Origin: Croceicoccus bisphenolivorans
GTDB lineage: Bacteria; Pseudomonadota; Alphaproteobacteria; Sphingomonadales; Sphingomonadaceae
DNA length: 64,000 nt
Direction: 5' to 3'
NCBI RefSeq assembly: GCF_001634625.1
Contig: NZ_LRSE01000002.1
Location: 266,542 to 330,541 of the forward strand
Shown here: positions 37,758-45,817 of the stretch, piece by piece
How the letters are laid out: each line of letters begins with the position of its first letter
Numbering within the stretch: position 1 is the first letter of the stretch
Position numbers and translations under genes: made by a program
The notes under the pieces: generated by a model
Told to the model about the DNA's origin: nothing
Databases searched by the model: none
Seen by the model: only the letters and a program-made list of their open reading frames with translations

Positions 37758-40121
37758 ATGAAATTCGCGCTTTTCGCTTGCGCTGCCAGCCCCGTTGCCA
37801 TTGCCGCTCTGACAGTTGCGGCCCCTGCCATGGCGCAGAGCACGACCGACGTTGCAGAAGCTGCAGTCGATGTGAATGAGGCTGCGATCATTGTTACCGC
37901 ACGTCGCCGCGAAGAGCGCCTCGTTGATGTGCCGGTCGCAGTCACCACGCTTAGCGGTGCGCAGCTGGAACAGCGCGGTGCGATTGATCTTACCGACATC
38001 GCGCAGTCGACCCCGAATACGACTCTCGAGTCCTCGCGCGGTACCAACTCTACGCTTTCGGCCTTCATCCGTGGTGTTGGTCAGCAGGACCCGGTTTCGG
38101 GCTTTGAGCAGGGTGTCGGCATCTACCTCGACGACGTATATCTCAACCGTCCGCAGGGCGCTGTGCTGGATATCTACGACGTGGAGCGCGTCGAAGTGCT
38201 TCGCGGCCCGCAGGGCACGCTTTATGGTCGCAACACGATCGGTGGTGCGGTCAAGTACGTCACCAAGCGCCTGCCGGACGAGTTCGCTCTCAAGGCCAAG
38301 GCTACTTATGGCAGTTACAATCAGCTTGATGGTGTGCTGACCGCCTCGGCTCCGATAAACGATCTGCTGCGCGTTGGCGCCTCTGTTGCCAAGCTTACTC
38401 GTGACGGGTTCGGCAAGAATATCACGACCGGTAAGGAAAACTACGACAAGGACGTCTTCGGTGCGCGCGGCACGATCGAGCTGGGTGGATATGGCCAGCC
38501 GGTCCTCCTGCGCATCAGCGGCGACTATACCCATGACAAGAGCAACCCGCGTGGTGGTCATCGCCTGATCCAGGGCACATCACCAGACGGCGACATCCTG
38601 CCCGACGTTTTCGACACTGCCGGTGCGATCGACGATCCGGAACAGGACGTCGAGGCATGGGGTCTTGCCATGCACGCCTCGATCGACTTGTCGGACGCGC
38701 TGACCTTCAAATCGATCACCGCATGGCGCGTTGACCACAGCGCAACGCCGATCGATTTCGATGCAAGCCCGATTGTCGACCTCGACGTTCCGGCCTTTTA
38801 CGACAACGAGCAGCTGAGCCAGGAATTCCAGCTCGCTTATGACAACGGCGGTGCGCTTCAGGGTATCGTCGGCTTCTACTGGCTGGATGCCAACGCCGAC
38901 ACCTACTTCGACAGCCGCCTCTATACCTATCTGCCCGACACCATGCTGACCGGCCACACGAATGCACAGGTAGACACCAAGACCTATGCGATCTTCGCCG
39001 ATCTGACCTACGACCTGACCGAGCAGCTCTCGCTGTCGCTGGGTGGACGCTACACGTGGGACAAGCGCATCGCCGACATCTACAAGGCGAACTATGTCTT
39101 CGGCGGTTCGGGTGCATTCAGTGACCCGGAAGGCGATCTGTTCAGCGTCGACACCGATTTTGCCGGTAGCGCGGAATTCAAGAAGTTTACCCCGCGCGTT
39201 TCGCTGAGCTATCAGCCGAACCCTGATCATAACGTCTATGCTTCGTACTCGCAGGGCTTCAAGGGCGGTGGCTTCGATCCGCGCGGTGCCGGCTCCAAGG
39301 CGAACGATCTCGACGAGGACGACGTTCTGAGCGACGCGGAAATCGCGACCTATCTCGGCTTCGATCCCGAAGTCGTCGACAGCTACGAAGTCGGCTACAA
39401 GGGCAACCTGGCAGGCGGCGCACTCTACCTTGCCACCGCGCTGTTCCGCATGGACTACTCGGACATCCAGATCCCCGGCTCCGTGCCCTGCACGGGCACT
39501 GGCGGTGTGCAGACTTTCTGCGGCGTCGTCTCGAACGCTGGCAAGGCACGCTTGCAGGGTGTGGAAGTCGAAGCCAATGCCCGCCTTGGCCGCGACCTGA
39601 TGGCCTCGGGCGACCGCCTGAACCTGTCCGGCGCGCTTGGCTACATTGATGCCAAGTTCAAAAAGTACGAGACGCTGATCGGCGGCAAGACCGTGGACGT
39701 GGCCAAATACCGCTATATCCAGAACACCCCCGAATGGACCGGCAGCGCCACGCTTGCTTACTCCACTCCGGCCGGTGCCGGCGATCTCGCCATGTCGACG
39801 ACGTGGTCATACCGCTCCAAGACCCACCAGTTCGAGTATCCCAACCCCTACATCGACCAGGACGGCTATGGCCTGTGGGATGCCAGCATCGTTTACTCCG
39901 CCCCCGGCGATCGCTGGTCGATCGGCCTGCACGGCAAGAACCTGCTGGACAAGGAGTACATTACCTCTGGCTACAGCTACATCGCGCAGGACGCCACGAC
40001 CGGCCAGCCGGTCCTGAACGACGACGGAAATCCGATCCCGACGCTTGGGCAGGAAGGTACGCTCACCGCGTTCTATGGCAACCCGCGTCAGGTCTTTGTC
40101 ACAGCCACTTTGCGGTTCTGA
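37758..40121 (+). CDS. TonB-dependent outer-membrane receptor
   Basis: A 787-residue receptor with a signal peptide (cleavage probably after AMA, residues 23-25), a TonB box-like AAIIVTARRREE segment and a plug domain (VDVPVAVTTLSGAQLEQRG, VLRGPQGTLYGRNTIGGAVKYVTKR). A 22-strand beta barrel follows, ending in the terminal aromatic FVTATLRF. The start at 37758 follows a GGAGG box by 8 bases. It belongs to the large sphingomonad receptor group used for uptake of plant-derived or aromatic compounds rather than only siderophores. It is followed by an alpha/beta hydrolase and an MFS transporter. Confidence 0.94.
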   Translation: MKFALFACAASPVAIAALTVAAPAMAQSTTDVAEAAVDVNEAAIIVTARRREERLVDVPVAVTTLSGAQLEQRGAIDLTDIAQSTPNTTLESSRGTNSTLSAFIRGVGQQDPVSGFEQGVGIYLDDVYLNRPQGAVLDIYDVERVEVLRGPQGTLYGRNTIGGAVKYVTKRLPDEFALKAKATYGSYNQLDGVLTASAPINDLLRVGASVAKLTRDGFGKNITTGKENYDKDVFGARGTIELGGYGQPVLLRISGDYTHDKSNPRGGHRLIQGTSPDGDILPDVFDTAGAIDDPEQDVEAWGLAMHASIDLSDALTFKSITAWRVDHSATPIDFDASPIVDLDVPAFYDNEQLSQEFQLAYDNGGALQGIVGFYWLDANADTYFDSRLYTYLPDTMLTGHTNAQVDTKTYAIFADLTYDLTEQLSLSLGGRYTWDKRIADIYKANYVFGGSGAFSDPEGDLFSVDTDFAGSAEFKKFTPRVSLSYQPNPDHNVYASYSQGFKGGGFDPRGAGSKANDLDEDDVLSDAEIATYLGFDPEVVDSYEVGYKGNLAGGALYLATALFRMDYSDIQIPGSVPCTGTGGVQTFCGVVSNAGKARLQGVEVEANARLGRDLMASGDRLNLSGALGYIDAKFKKYETLIGGKTVDVAKYRYIQNTPEWTGSATLAYSTPAGAGDLAMSTTWSYRSKTHQFEYPNPYIDQDGYGLWDASIVYSAPGDRWSIGLHGKNLLDKEYITSGYSYIAQDATTGQPVLNDDGNPIPTLGQEGTLTAFYGNPRQVFVTATLRF

Positions 40122-40155
40122 TCCCTTGCGGGGATCAGGACAAGAGACCGCGGGC

Positions 40156-41043
40156 ATGAGGAAATACGAACAACACCGCTTCCGCTCTGCGGATAACAGG
40201 CTGGAATTGTTCGCGCGGGATTATCTCCCGGTGGGGGAGCCGGGGTGTGACGGAGGAGCGGAGGGACTGCCGCTCCTCCTCATGCACGGTCTCACGCGCA
40301 ACAGCGCCGATTTCGAACCGTTGGTCGCGCATCTGCCGGAATTCCGGCTGATCGTTCCGGACCAGCGGGGCAGGGGTCTGTCGGATTACGATGACGATGC
40401 AGCCAACTACCGCGTCGATGTCTATGCTGCGGACATGTTCGCACTGATGGACGGCCTCGGCATCGAACGCTTCGGTGTGATCGGCAACTCGATGGGCGGG
40501 CTGATCGGCATGGCGATGGCAGCCATGGCGCCCGGGCGTGTCGCAATGCTCGCCCTGAACGACATCGGGCCTATCGTGGACGACGCGGGTTTGGACCGCA
40601 TCCGTGGTTATGTCGGCCCCTCGCGTCCTGCGGCGGACTGGACCGAGATGGCAGAGCGTTTCGCGGCCGTGAATGCCTGCGCTTTCCCTGACTTTACCGA
40701 TGCGGACTGGCTCGCATTCGCCCGGCGCACCTGTCACAAAGTCGGCGACGGGGTCGTCACGGCTTATGACCCCGCCATCGCGATGGGCATGGAACCCGAT
40801 GCCGATGCTGTCGTGCCTGTCGATCCTTGGCCACTGTGGGACGCGTTGCGCAGCATTCCCGTGTTTGTGATCCGCGGTGCGATCAGCGATTTGCTGTCGG
40901 CTGCCACGGTCGCGGAGATGAAGCGGCGGCACAATGGTCCGTTTGCCGCAGTGGAGGTGGCCTTGCGCGGCCACCACCCGTTGCTGGACGAACCGGAAGT
41001 GCTTGCAGCGCTTCCCACCTTTCTGCAAGTCCACGCCGTATGA
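40156..41043 (+). CDS. alpha/beta hydrolase
   Basis: A 295-residue alpha/beta-fold hydrolase. The nucleophile elbow is GNSMGG (Ser at about 113), the acid is probably Asp in IRGAISDLLS, and the base is His in ALRGHHPLLDEP. The oxyanion region is LLLMHGLTRNSADF. It lies between the TonB receptor and the MFS gene, whose ATG overlaps its stop (ATGA). It probably hydrolyses an ester or lactone taken up by the receptor; the substrate is unknown. Confidence 0.86.
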   Translation: MRKYEQHRFRSADNRLELFARDYLPVGEPGCDGGAEGLPLLLMHGLTRNSADFEPLVAHLPEFRLIVPDQRGRGLSDYDDDAANYRVDVYAADMFALMDGLGIERFGVIGNSMGGLIGMAMAAMAPGRVAMLALNDIGPIVDDAGLDRIRGYVGPSRPAADWTEMAERFAAVNACAFPDFTDADWLAFARRTCHKVGDGVVTAYDPAIAMGMEPDADAVVPVDPWPLWDALRSIPVFVIRGAISDLLSAATVAEMKRRHNGPFAAVEVALRGHHPLLDEPEVLAALPTFLQVHAV

Positions 41044-42323
41044 CCGAGTTCGCCGAAAGCACAGCAACCGCTCCTGCAAGGGCGCTTCCCGCAAAGCCGG
41101 GGCCCGTCCTTGCAATGCTGCTGCTCGTCTACGTCTTCAATTTTCTCGACCGGCAGATTCTCTCGATCCTTGCTGCGCCGATCCAGGCCGATCTTGGCTT
41201 GTCGGATACGCAGATGGGCCTGCTTGGCGGCATCGCGTTCGCGTTGCTCTATTCGACATTGGCGGTACCTCTGGCATGGCTGGCGGACCGGACGAGCCGC
41301 AGCTGGGTCATCACCGTCAGCCTGATCGGGTGGAGCGCGTTCACCGCCATATGCGGTTTTGCCCAGAATTTCTGGTCCATCTTCCTCGCTCGGCTTGGTG
41401 TCGGCGTGGGCGAAGCGGGCGGGGTCGCGCCCTCCTATGCGATCATCGGAGATTATTTCCCCTCGTCGAAGCGGGCATTCGCGCTATCGATCTATTCGCT
41501 GGGCATTCCGATCGGATCGGCGGCAGGGGTGCTGACCGGCGGATATATCGCGGCGACGGTGGACTGGCGCACGGCGTTTCTGGTCGTCGGCCTGTGCGGT
41601 GTCGCGATCGCGGTGCCATTCCGCCTTGTCGTGAAGGATGTGCCGCGGGCGCAAACGCAAAAATCCGAACGGCAGGGTTTCGGTGCGATTGCGCGCATCC
41701 TTGCCGCAAAGCCTTCGTTCTGGTTCCTCTCCTTTGGCGCGGCGTCCAGTTCGATGCTGGGGTACGGTGTCGCGTTCTGGCTGCCCAGCCTGCTTCAGCG
41801 CAGCTTCGGGCTGGACCTTGTCCAGACATCGCATTTCTTCGGCGCGGTCCTGCTGTTTGGCGGCACGGTCGGCGTATTGCTGGGCGGATGGGCTGCGGAC
41901 CGGTTGGGTGGCCATGACCGGGCGTGGTATGCGTGGCTGCCCGCTCTGGCCTTTGTCGCGGCGCTGCCATTCTACGGTTTCGGCATCGTGTCGCAAAGCG
42001 TGACGGTCGCCTTCGTGCTGTTCCTTGTGCCGCAGGCGTTTGCCTATATCTGGCTTGGCCCCGTGCTTACCGCCGTGCAGCACCTTGTCGCGCCCGATGC
42101 GCGGGCGACGGCATCGGCGCTGTTCCTGCTCATCAACAACCTGATCGGTCTGGGCGGCGGCATCTATGCGCTGGGCGCGTTGTCCGACATCCTGAAGCCC
42201 GTCTACGGGGACGAGGCGCTGCGTTATTCCATGCTCTACGCATTGGTGCTCTATGCCGTCGCGGCGATCCTGATGGGCCTTGCGGGAAGACGCCTGCGCC
42301 GGGACTGGGTGGCAGAAGGCTGA
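41040..42323 (+). CDS. MFS transporter
   Basis: A 427-residue major facilitator with about 12 hydrophobic segments. TM1 is VLAMLLLVYVFNFLDRQILSIL, the FNFLDRQ motif marking the spinster/hexuronate-like and sphingomonad aromatic-acid MFS groups. The loop 2-3 motif is GLLGGIAFALLYSTLAVPLAWLADRTSR. The ATG at 41040 overlaps the hydrolase stop. It is likely an inner-membrane importer or exporter for the ligand handled by the neighbouring receptor and hydrolase. Confidence 0.9.
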   Translation: MTEFAESTATAPARALPAKPGPVLAMLLLVYVFNFLDRQILSILAAPIQADLGLSDTQMGLLGGIAFALLYSTLAVPLAWLADRTSRSWVITVSLIGWSAFTAICGFAQNFWSIFLARLGVGVGEAGGVAPSYAIIGDYFPSSKRAFALSIYSLGIPIGSAAGVLTGGYIAATVDWRTAFLVVGLCGVAIAVPFRLVVKDVPRAQTQKSERQGFGAIARILAAKPSFWFLSFGAASSSMLGYGVAFWLPSLLQRSFGLDLVQTSHFFGAVLLFGGTVGVLLGGWAADRLGGHDRAWYAWLPALAFVAALPFYGFGIVSQSVTVAFVLFLVPQAFAYIWLGPVLTAVQHLVAPDARATASALFLLINNLIGLGGGIYALGALSDILKPVYGDEALRYSMLYALVLYAVAAILMGLAGRRLRRDWVAEG

Positions 42324-42365
42324 CGCCTTGCCCTGCGCTTGCCGGCGGTCTAGCCACTAACGGGC

Positions 42366-42944
42366 ATGACCAACGCACCGCCCCTGCCTCCCTCGATCGC
42401 TTTCGTCCTGCTTGCGGCGGGGCGGGGTGAGCGGTTCGGTGGGCGCAAGACGACGGCCTTGCTGGGCGATATCCCCCTGTGGCGTCACGCGGCGAGTGCG
42501 GCGGACGCTGCCGGATTTTCGAACAGGATCGTGGTGATGCGCGAAGAAGGCGCATTCGGCCCGCTGGACGAGTGGAATGCCTGTATCAACGCCGATGCCA
42601 ACGCAGGGATCGCCTCCACCATCCGCGCTGGTATCGCGGCGGCAGGTGAGGCGGAGCGTATTGTCTTCGCACTGGCCGATATGCCGTTCGTGGAACCTGC
42701 GCACTTGCGCGCGCTCGCCATCGGGGACGGGGTGATCTTCACGGCGCAGGCCGATGGCGGAAAGGGTATCCCCGCCGCATTCCCGCGCGCGTCATTCGCA
42801 CGGCTCTGTCAGCTATCGGGCGATCGCGGCGCGGGGGCGATCACATGGCCGGCCTTCACCCTGCTTGAACCCGCCGATCCGTCCAGCCTGCGCGATATCG
42901 ATACACTGGCCGATCTGCAGGCGGCACGATCCGGCATGGTTTGA
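42366..42944 (+). CDS. MobA-like NTP transferase (MocA family)
   Basis: A 192-residue nucleotidyltransferase-fold protein. The N-terminal signature FVLLAAGRGERFGGRK (LAAGxGxRFG...K) binds the NTP, and ALADMPFVEPAHL carries the metal-binding Asp. Relatives transfer CMP or GMP to molybdopterin. Xanthine-dehydrogenase or molybdenum-enzyme genes are not nearby, so the cofactor role is inferred only from family. It is followed by a hairpin terminator. Confidence 0.85.
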   Translation: MTNAPPLPPSIAFVLLAAGRGERFGGRKTTALLGDIPLWRHAASAADAAGFSNRIVVMREEGAFGPLDEWNACINADANAGIASTIRAGIAAAGEAERIVFALADMPFVEPAHLRALAIGDGVIFTAQADGGKGIPAAFPRASFARLCQLSGDRGAGAITWPAFTLLEPADPSSLRDIDTLADLQAARSGMV

Positions 42945-42970
42945 AGGCAGCTACCGGATCAGCGAAATGA

Positions 42971-43006
42971 GAAAGCCCGCAAGCGCCTGAACGCCTGCGG
43001 GCTTTC
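42971..43006. terminator. bidirectional hairpin terminator
   Basis: GAAAGCCCGCA (42971-42981) pairs perfectly with TGCGGGCTTTC (42996-43006). It lies 26 bases after the MobA-like stop on the + strand. On the - strand it lies about 50 bases after the 18-codon ORF, where CTTTCTCATTTCG follows the stem. It can serve both transcripts. Confidence 0.7.
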
Positions 43007-43058
43007 GCATGGTCAGCGGCCGGAAGTGCCGCCCAAACGTAGCCTTTATCGCCTCACG

Positions 43059-43115
43059 CTAGCGATAATGCCTCGTGGTGGACTTCACCGACCTCTCTGC
43101 TGAACCATGAGACAT
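43059..43115 (-). CDS. 18-codon small ORF behind a near-perfect Shine-Dalgarno
   Basis: On the minus strand the 14 bases AAAGGAGGTGATCC (43117-43130) equal the complement of the 3' end of 16S rRNA and are placed 7 bases (from GGAGG) before ATG 43115. The ORF reads MSHGSAERSVKSTTRHYR and stops at TAG. A 7-bp hairpin (TTATCGC, 43046-43052, with GCGATAA, 43062-43068) has the stop codon in its loop, and a terminator hairpin follows at 42971-43006. No co-directional gene follows, so this is not an ordinary leader peptide. It could encode a real small basic protein, or be a regulatory RNA that binds ribosomes. I do not recognise the peptide. Confidence 0.45.
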   Translation of the reverse strand: MSHGSAERSVKSTTRHYR

Positions 43116-43130
43116 CGGATCACCTCCTTT

Positions 43131-43480
43131 CGCGCCGGGGCCAAGAATTCCCGCGATCGCAAGCCCCCTTGAAGCCTTGCGTGCGGCAGGCCGGATCGGT
43201 GCGAAGCTGTCGATGATCTGCCGGTCTGTCGGCCATCGATGGCACCGCTCCGTCCTTGATTCGCAGAGTGCGTTTTTTGCGCTGCAACGACAAGTCTTGC
43301 GTTCAATTTATTCACTGTCATAATCGGGCACTTGGAGTGTTGACGGCGCGCGGCAAGCCACTGAAAAAACATGGTTTGTCGAACGCGGATCGTTTGTGCC
43401 AAGCCCATCCCGAACAGCCCGAAGAACCCGATTTGCGACCAGTCGTGGCCGCGAATCCGGCGCTATCCACAGCCAAGATT
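43131..43480. other. gene-poor intergenic stretch
   Basis: Between the lipoprotein stop (43481) and the small ORF no convincing gene is seen on either strand. Open frames here (43085-43408 minus, 43256-43651 plus) have irregular codon choice and no recognisable domain. The stretch has A/T-rich patches near 43270-43330 and TTGACG at 43339 on the + strand that could hold promoters, including the one for the small minus-strand unit. Confidence 0.5.
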
Positions 43481-44101
43481 CTAGCGGCAATCCTCGACCA
43501 CGCGTGCGATCTCCGGCCAGCTTGGCAGATAGAGCGTTTCGGTGCCCGGAACCTGCACGGCAAACCGCCCGCGCGTGAAGATCATCGCGTCGAGAATCGG
43601 GTCGTGCGGTGCAAGCGTGGCCACGACCTGTCCGCTCGCCGGTGCGGCTGAAACGGTCTTGACCGCCTCCGTCGTGGTGATGGTCATCGTCGTTGCGCCG
43701 CTCGCAGCCGCAGGGCGCCACAGCTTCACTTGCCGGTTGCCCGGTTCGCAGGCGACGGTGAACAGCGTCTGCGCGGGCGTCGGTCCGAACAGCGTGTGCG
43801 TGGCGGCGGCGCTGGAAACGTAAGTCCAGTCGCCTTGTGCCAGCGGTTCGCCCAGCCAGTCCGTCGGTGCCTGCACGACCGGCGGCGATGTTGGCGTCGA
43901 GGCGGGGGCAGGGGCGGGCGCGGGTGGCGGCGCGGGCACGGGGTTTGCCGGAACGCAGGAGGCAAGGCCGATCCCCGTCGCCGCGATCATCGCGCCGGTC
44001 AGCAGCCAGCAGCGCCGCATGGCAGAGCGTGCCTGGCCGGTTTGGGCATCGATCGTGATCTGGTTGTCGGGAAGGGCGGGTGCATCGTCGCTTGGCGTCA
44101 T
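43481..44101 (-). CDS. putative lipoprotein
   Basis: A 206-residue protein from ATG 44101. It contains a lipoprotein-type signal (MRRCWLLTGAMIAATGIGLASC, lipobox LASC), then a Pro/Ala/Thr-rich tether and a C-terminal globular region (DWLGEPLAQGDWTYVSSAAATHTLFGP...LPSWPEIARVVEDCR) with two further cysteines (ACEPG, EDCR). If translation starts at ATG 44020 the lipoprotein signal is at the very N-terminus, which fits export best. The longer start would leave 27 residues in front. No functional domain is recognised. It is divergent from tlyA. Confidence 0.65.
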   Translation of the reverse strand: MTPSDDAPALPDNQITIDAQTGQARSAMRRCWLLTGAMIAATGIGLASCVPANPVPAPPPAPAPAPASTPTSPPVVQAPTDWLGEPLAQGDWTYVSSAAATHTLFGPTPAQTLFTVACEPGNRQVKLWRPAAASGATTMTITTTEAVKTVSAAPASGQVVATLAPHDPILDAMIFTRGRFAVQVPGTETLYLPSWPEIARVVEDCR

Positions 44102-44179
44102 GCCCTTGTTATGCGAAGGGCTGTGCCGCATCTCAAGTCCCATCCGTTCAACCGGTTATCGTTTTCGCCGATCCGTATC

Positions 44180-44926
44180 ATGGCCAAGAGCAAGAAACAG
44201 CGCATCGACCAGATGCTCGTGGAGCGCGGGCTTGCCGAAAGCCGTTCGCGTGCGCAGGCGCTCGTCATGGCGGGGCTGGTGTTTTCGGGCGAGACGAAAA
44301 TCGCCAAGCCCGGCCAGCAGTTGCCCGAAGACGCCCCGCTGGAAGTGCGCGGGCGCGATCACCCGTGGGTCAGCCGCGGCGGCATCAAGCTGGCCCACGC
44401 CATCGAAGAATTCGGGCTGGACCCGGCGGGCGCGACCGCGATGGACATCGGCAGTTCTACGGGCGGTTTCACCGATGTCCTGCTGCAAAAGGGCGCGGAC
44501 CATGTGTTCGCCGTCGATTCGGGCACGAACCAGCTGGCATGGAAGCTGCGGCAGGATGAACGCGTCACGGTTCTGGAACAGACCAGCGCCCGCATCCTGA
44601 CGGCCGACCACATCAACCGCGCCTGCACCTGGGTGGTGTGCGATGCCAGCTTCATCGGCCTTGCCAAGGTTCTTGAAGTGCCGCTCTCACTCGCTGCGCC
44701 GGATGCGACTCTGGTGGCACTGATCAAGCCGCAGTTCGAAGTCGGGCGCGGCGAAGTGGGCAAGGGCGGGGTGGTGCGCGATCCGGCGCTCCACGAACGG
44801 GTCTGCGACGAGGTGACCGAATGGCTCACCGCTTCCGGTTGGCAGGTGCGCGGCTTGACGCAAAGCCCGATCACCGGGCCGGAAGGCAATGTCGAGTTCC
44901 TTGTCTGGGCGCATCGCGGGAATTGA
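44180..44926 (+). CDS. tlyA: TlyA family rRNA 2'-O-methyltransferase
   Basis: A 248-residue protein with an N-terminal S4 RNA-binding domain ([29 protein letters not shown]) and an FtsJ/RrmJ-like SAM methyltransferase domain (MDIGSSTGGFTDVLLQKGADHVFAVDSG). It has the KDKE-type positions Lys in PWVSRGGIKLAHA and ALIKPQFE. Relatives methylate 16S/23S rRNA cytidines and affect capreomycin sensitivity. The haemolysin name is historical. ATG 44180 fits the family start. Confidence 0.93.
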   Translation: MAKSKKQRIDQMLVERGLAESRSRAQALVMAGLVFSGETKIAKPGQQLPEDAPLEVRGRDHPWVSRGGIKLAHAIEEFGLDPAGATAMDIGSSTGGFTDVLLQKGADHVFAVDSGTNQLAWKLRQDERVTVLEQTSARILTADHINRACTWVVCDASFIGLAKVLEVPLSLAAPDATLVALIKPQFEVGRGEVGKGGVVRDPALHERVCDEVTEWLTASGWQVRGLTQSPITGPEGNVEFLVWAHRGN

Positions 44927-44975
44927 ACGTGATCTAATGCGTGGAACGCGTGCGGGCTGGAATCGTTTTGCAGGC

Positions 44976-45479
44976 ATGAACCAGATCGCATCCCGGCCGG
45001 ACAGCACCGGCTCCGTCCTCAAATGGGCGCTTCTTGCCGTACCCGTTGTCGTCGTCATCGGCCTGTTTTCGGGCTGGGCATCGGGATCGGGCGGGGACGG
45101 GGCGTGGTTTTCCGCACTGGTAAAGCCGTCGATCTATCCGCCCGCATTCCTGTTCGGGATCGTCTGGACGATCCTCTATGTCCTGATGGGCTTTGCGCTC
45201 GCCTTCGTGCTCGCCGCGCCCAAAACGGCATTCCGGCGCTTTGCACTGGGCATTTTCGCGGTCCAGCTGAGCGTGAACGCGCTGTGGTCGCCGATATTCT
45301 TTTCGGCACACCTGATCGGCTTCGCCTTTTTCTGGATCGTGCTGCTGATCATCCTCGTGATCGCGACAATGGCCTATTTCGCGCGGGTCAGCCGCACTGC
45401 CATGCTGCTGCTCGTGCCCTATCTCGCGTGGATCTGCTTTGCCGCAGTGCTTAACCTGCGTTTCTGGCAGTTGAACTGA
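44976..45479 (+). CDS. tspO: TspO/MBR family tryptophan-rich sensory protein
   Basis: A 167-residue, five-helix membrane protein that binds porphyrins and related ligands; in Rhodobacter it modulates oxygen-regulated gene expression. Family features are FSGWASG, WFSALVKPSIYPPAFLFGIVWTILYVLMG and NALWSPIFF, with the last helix ending LNLRFWQLN. ATG 44976 gives a normal length; an ATG at 44937 is a possible longer start. No tetrapyrrole gene is adjacent. Confidence 0.92.
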   Translation: MNQIASRPDSTGSVLKWALLAVPVVVVIGLFSGWASGSGGDGAWFSALVKPSIYPPAFLFGIVWTILYVLMGFALAFVLAAPKTAFRRFALGIFAVQLSVNALWSPIFFSAHLIGFAFFWIVLLIILVIATMAYFARVSRTAMLLLVPYLAWICFAAVLNLRFWQLN

Positions 45480-45505
45480 ACAGGGTTCGGGGCCAAATAG
45501 AAACG

Positions 45506-45799
45506 ATGCAAAGCGACAATCCCCGTATCTCGGACCTCACCCGCATGTTCACCGCTGCCGCCGGCACTTTTGCCGGCATGGCGCAGGAATCGGCCGAAGC
45601 CGCGCGCGAACGTTTCAAGGAAGCGCTGGGCGGGCTGGATTTCGTCAGCCGCGAGGAATTCGAGGCGGTGAAGGAAATGGCCGTGAAAGCGCGCGAGGAG
45701 AACGAGAAGCTCGCCGCGCGCATTGCGGAACTGGAAGCTGCGGCGAAACCCGCCACCGTCAAGAAGGCGACGGCGAAGAAGGACTCCGCCGTCGGCTAA
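45506..45799 (+). CDS. ubiK: UbiK-like accessory factor (BMFP family)
   Basis: A 97-residue coiled-coil protein of the DUF526/BMFP group (UbiK), which assists ubiquinone biosynthesis and fuses membranes in vitro. It has an N-terminal amphipathic helix (ISDLTRMFTAAAGTFAGMAQESAEAARER) and a C-terminal coiled coil (REEFEAVKEMAVKAREENEKLAARIAELEAAA). The tail is Lys/Ala-rich, as in alphaproteobacterial members. Confidence 0.85.
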   Translation: MQSDNPRISDLTRMFTAAAGTFAGMAQESAEAARERFKEALGGLDFVSREEFEAVKEMAVKAREENEKLAARIAELEAAAKPATVKKATAKKDSAVG

Positions 45800-45817
45800 G
45801 TACCGCCAAGCCTCCGG

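Noticed and set aside
43117..43130. GGATCACCTCCTTT on the + strand read as a 16S rRNA fragment
   Set aside because: Only the last 14 bases match; the preceding helix 45 sequence of 16S rRNA is absent. It is better explained as a strong ribosome binding site on the minus strand.
43256..43651. 131-codon plus-strand open frame
   Set aside because: It overlaps the lipoprotein gene antisense and has no recognisable domain or ribosome binding site.
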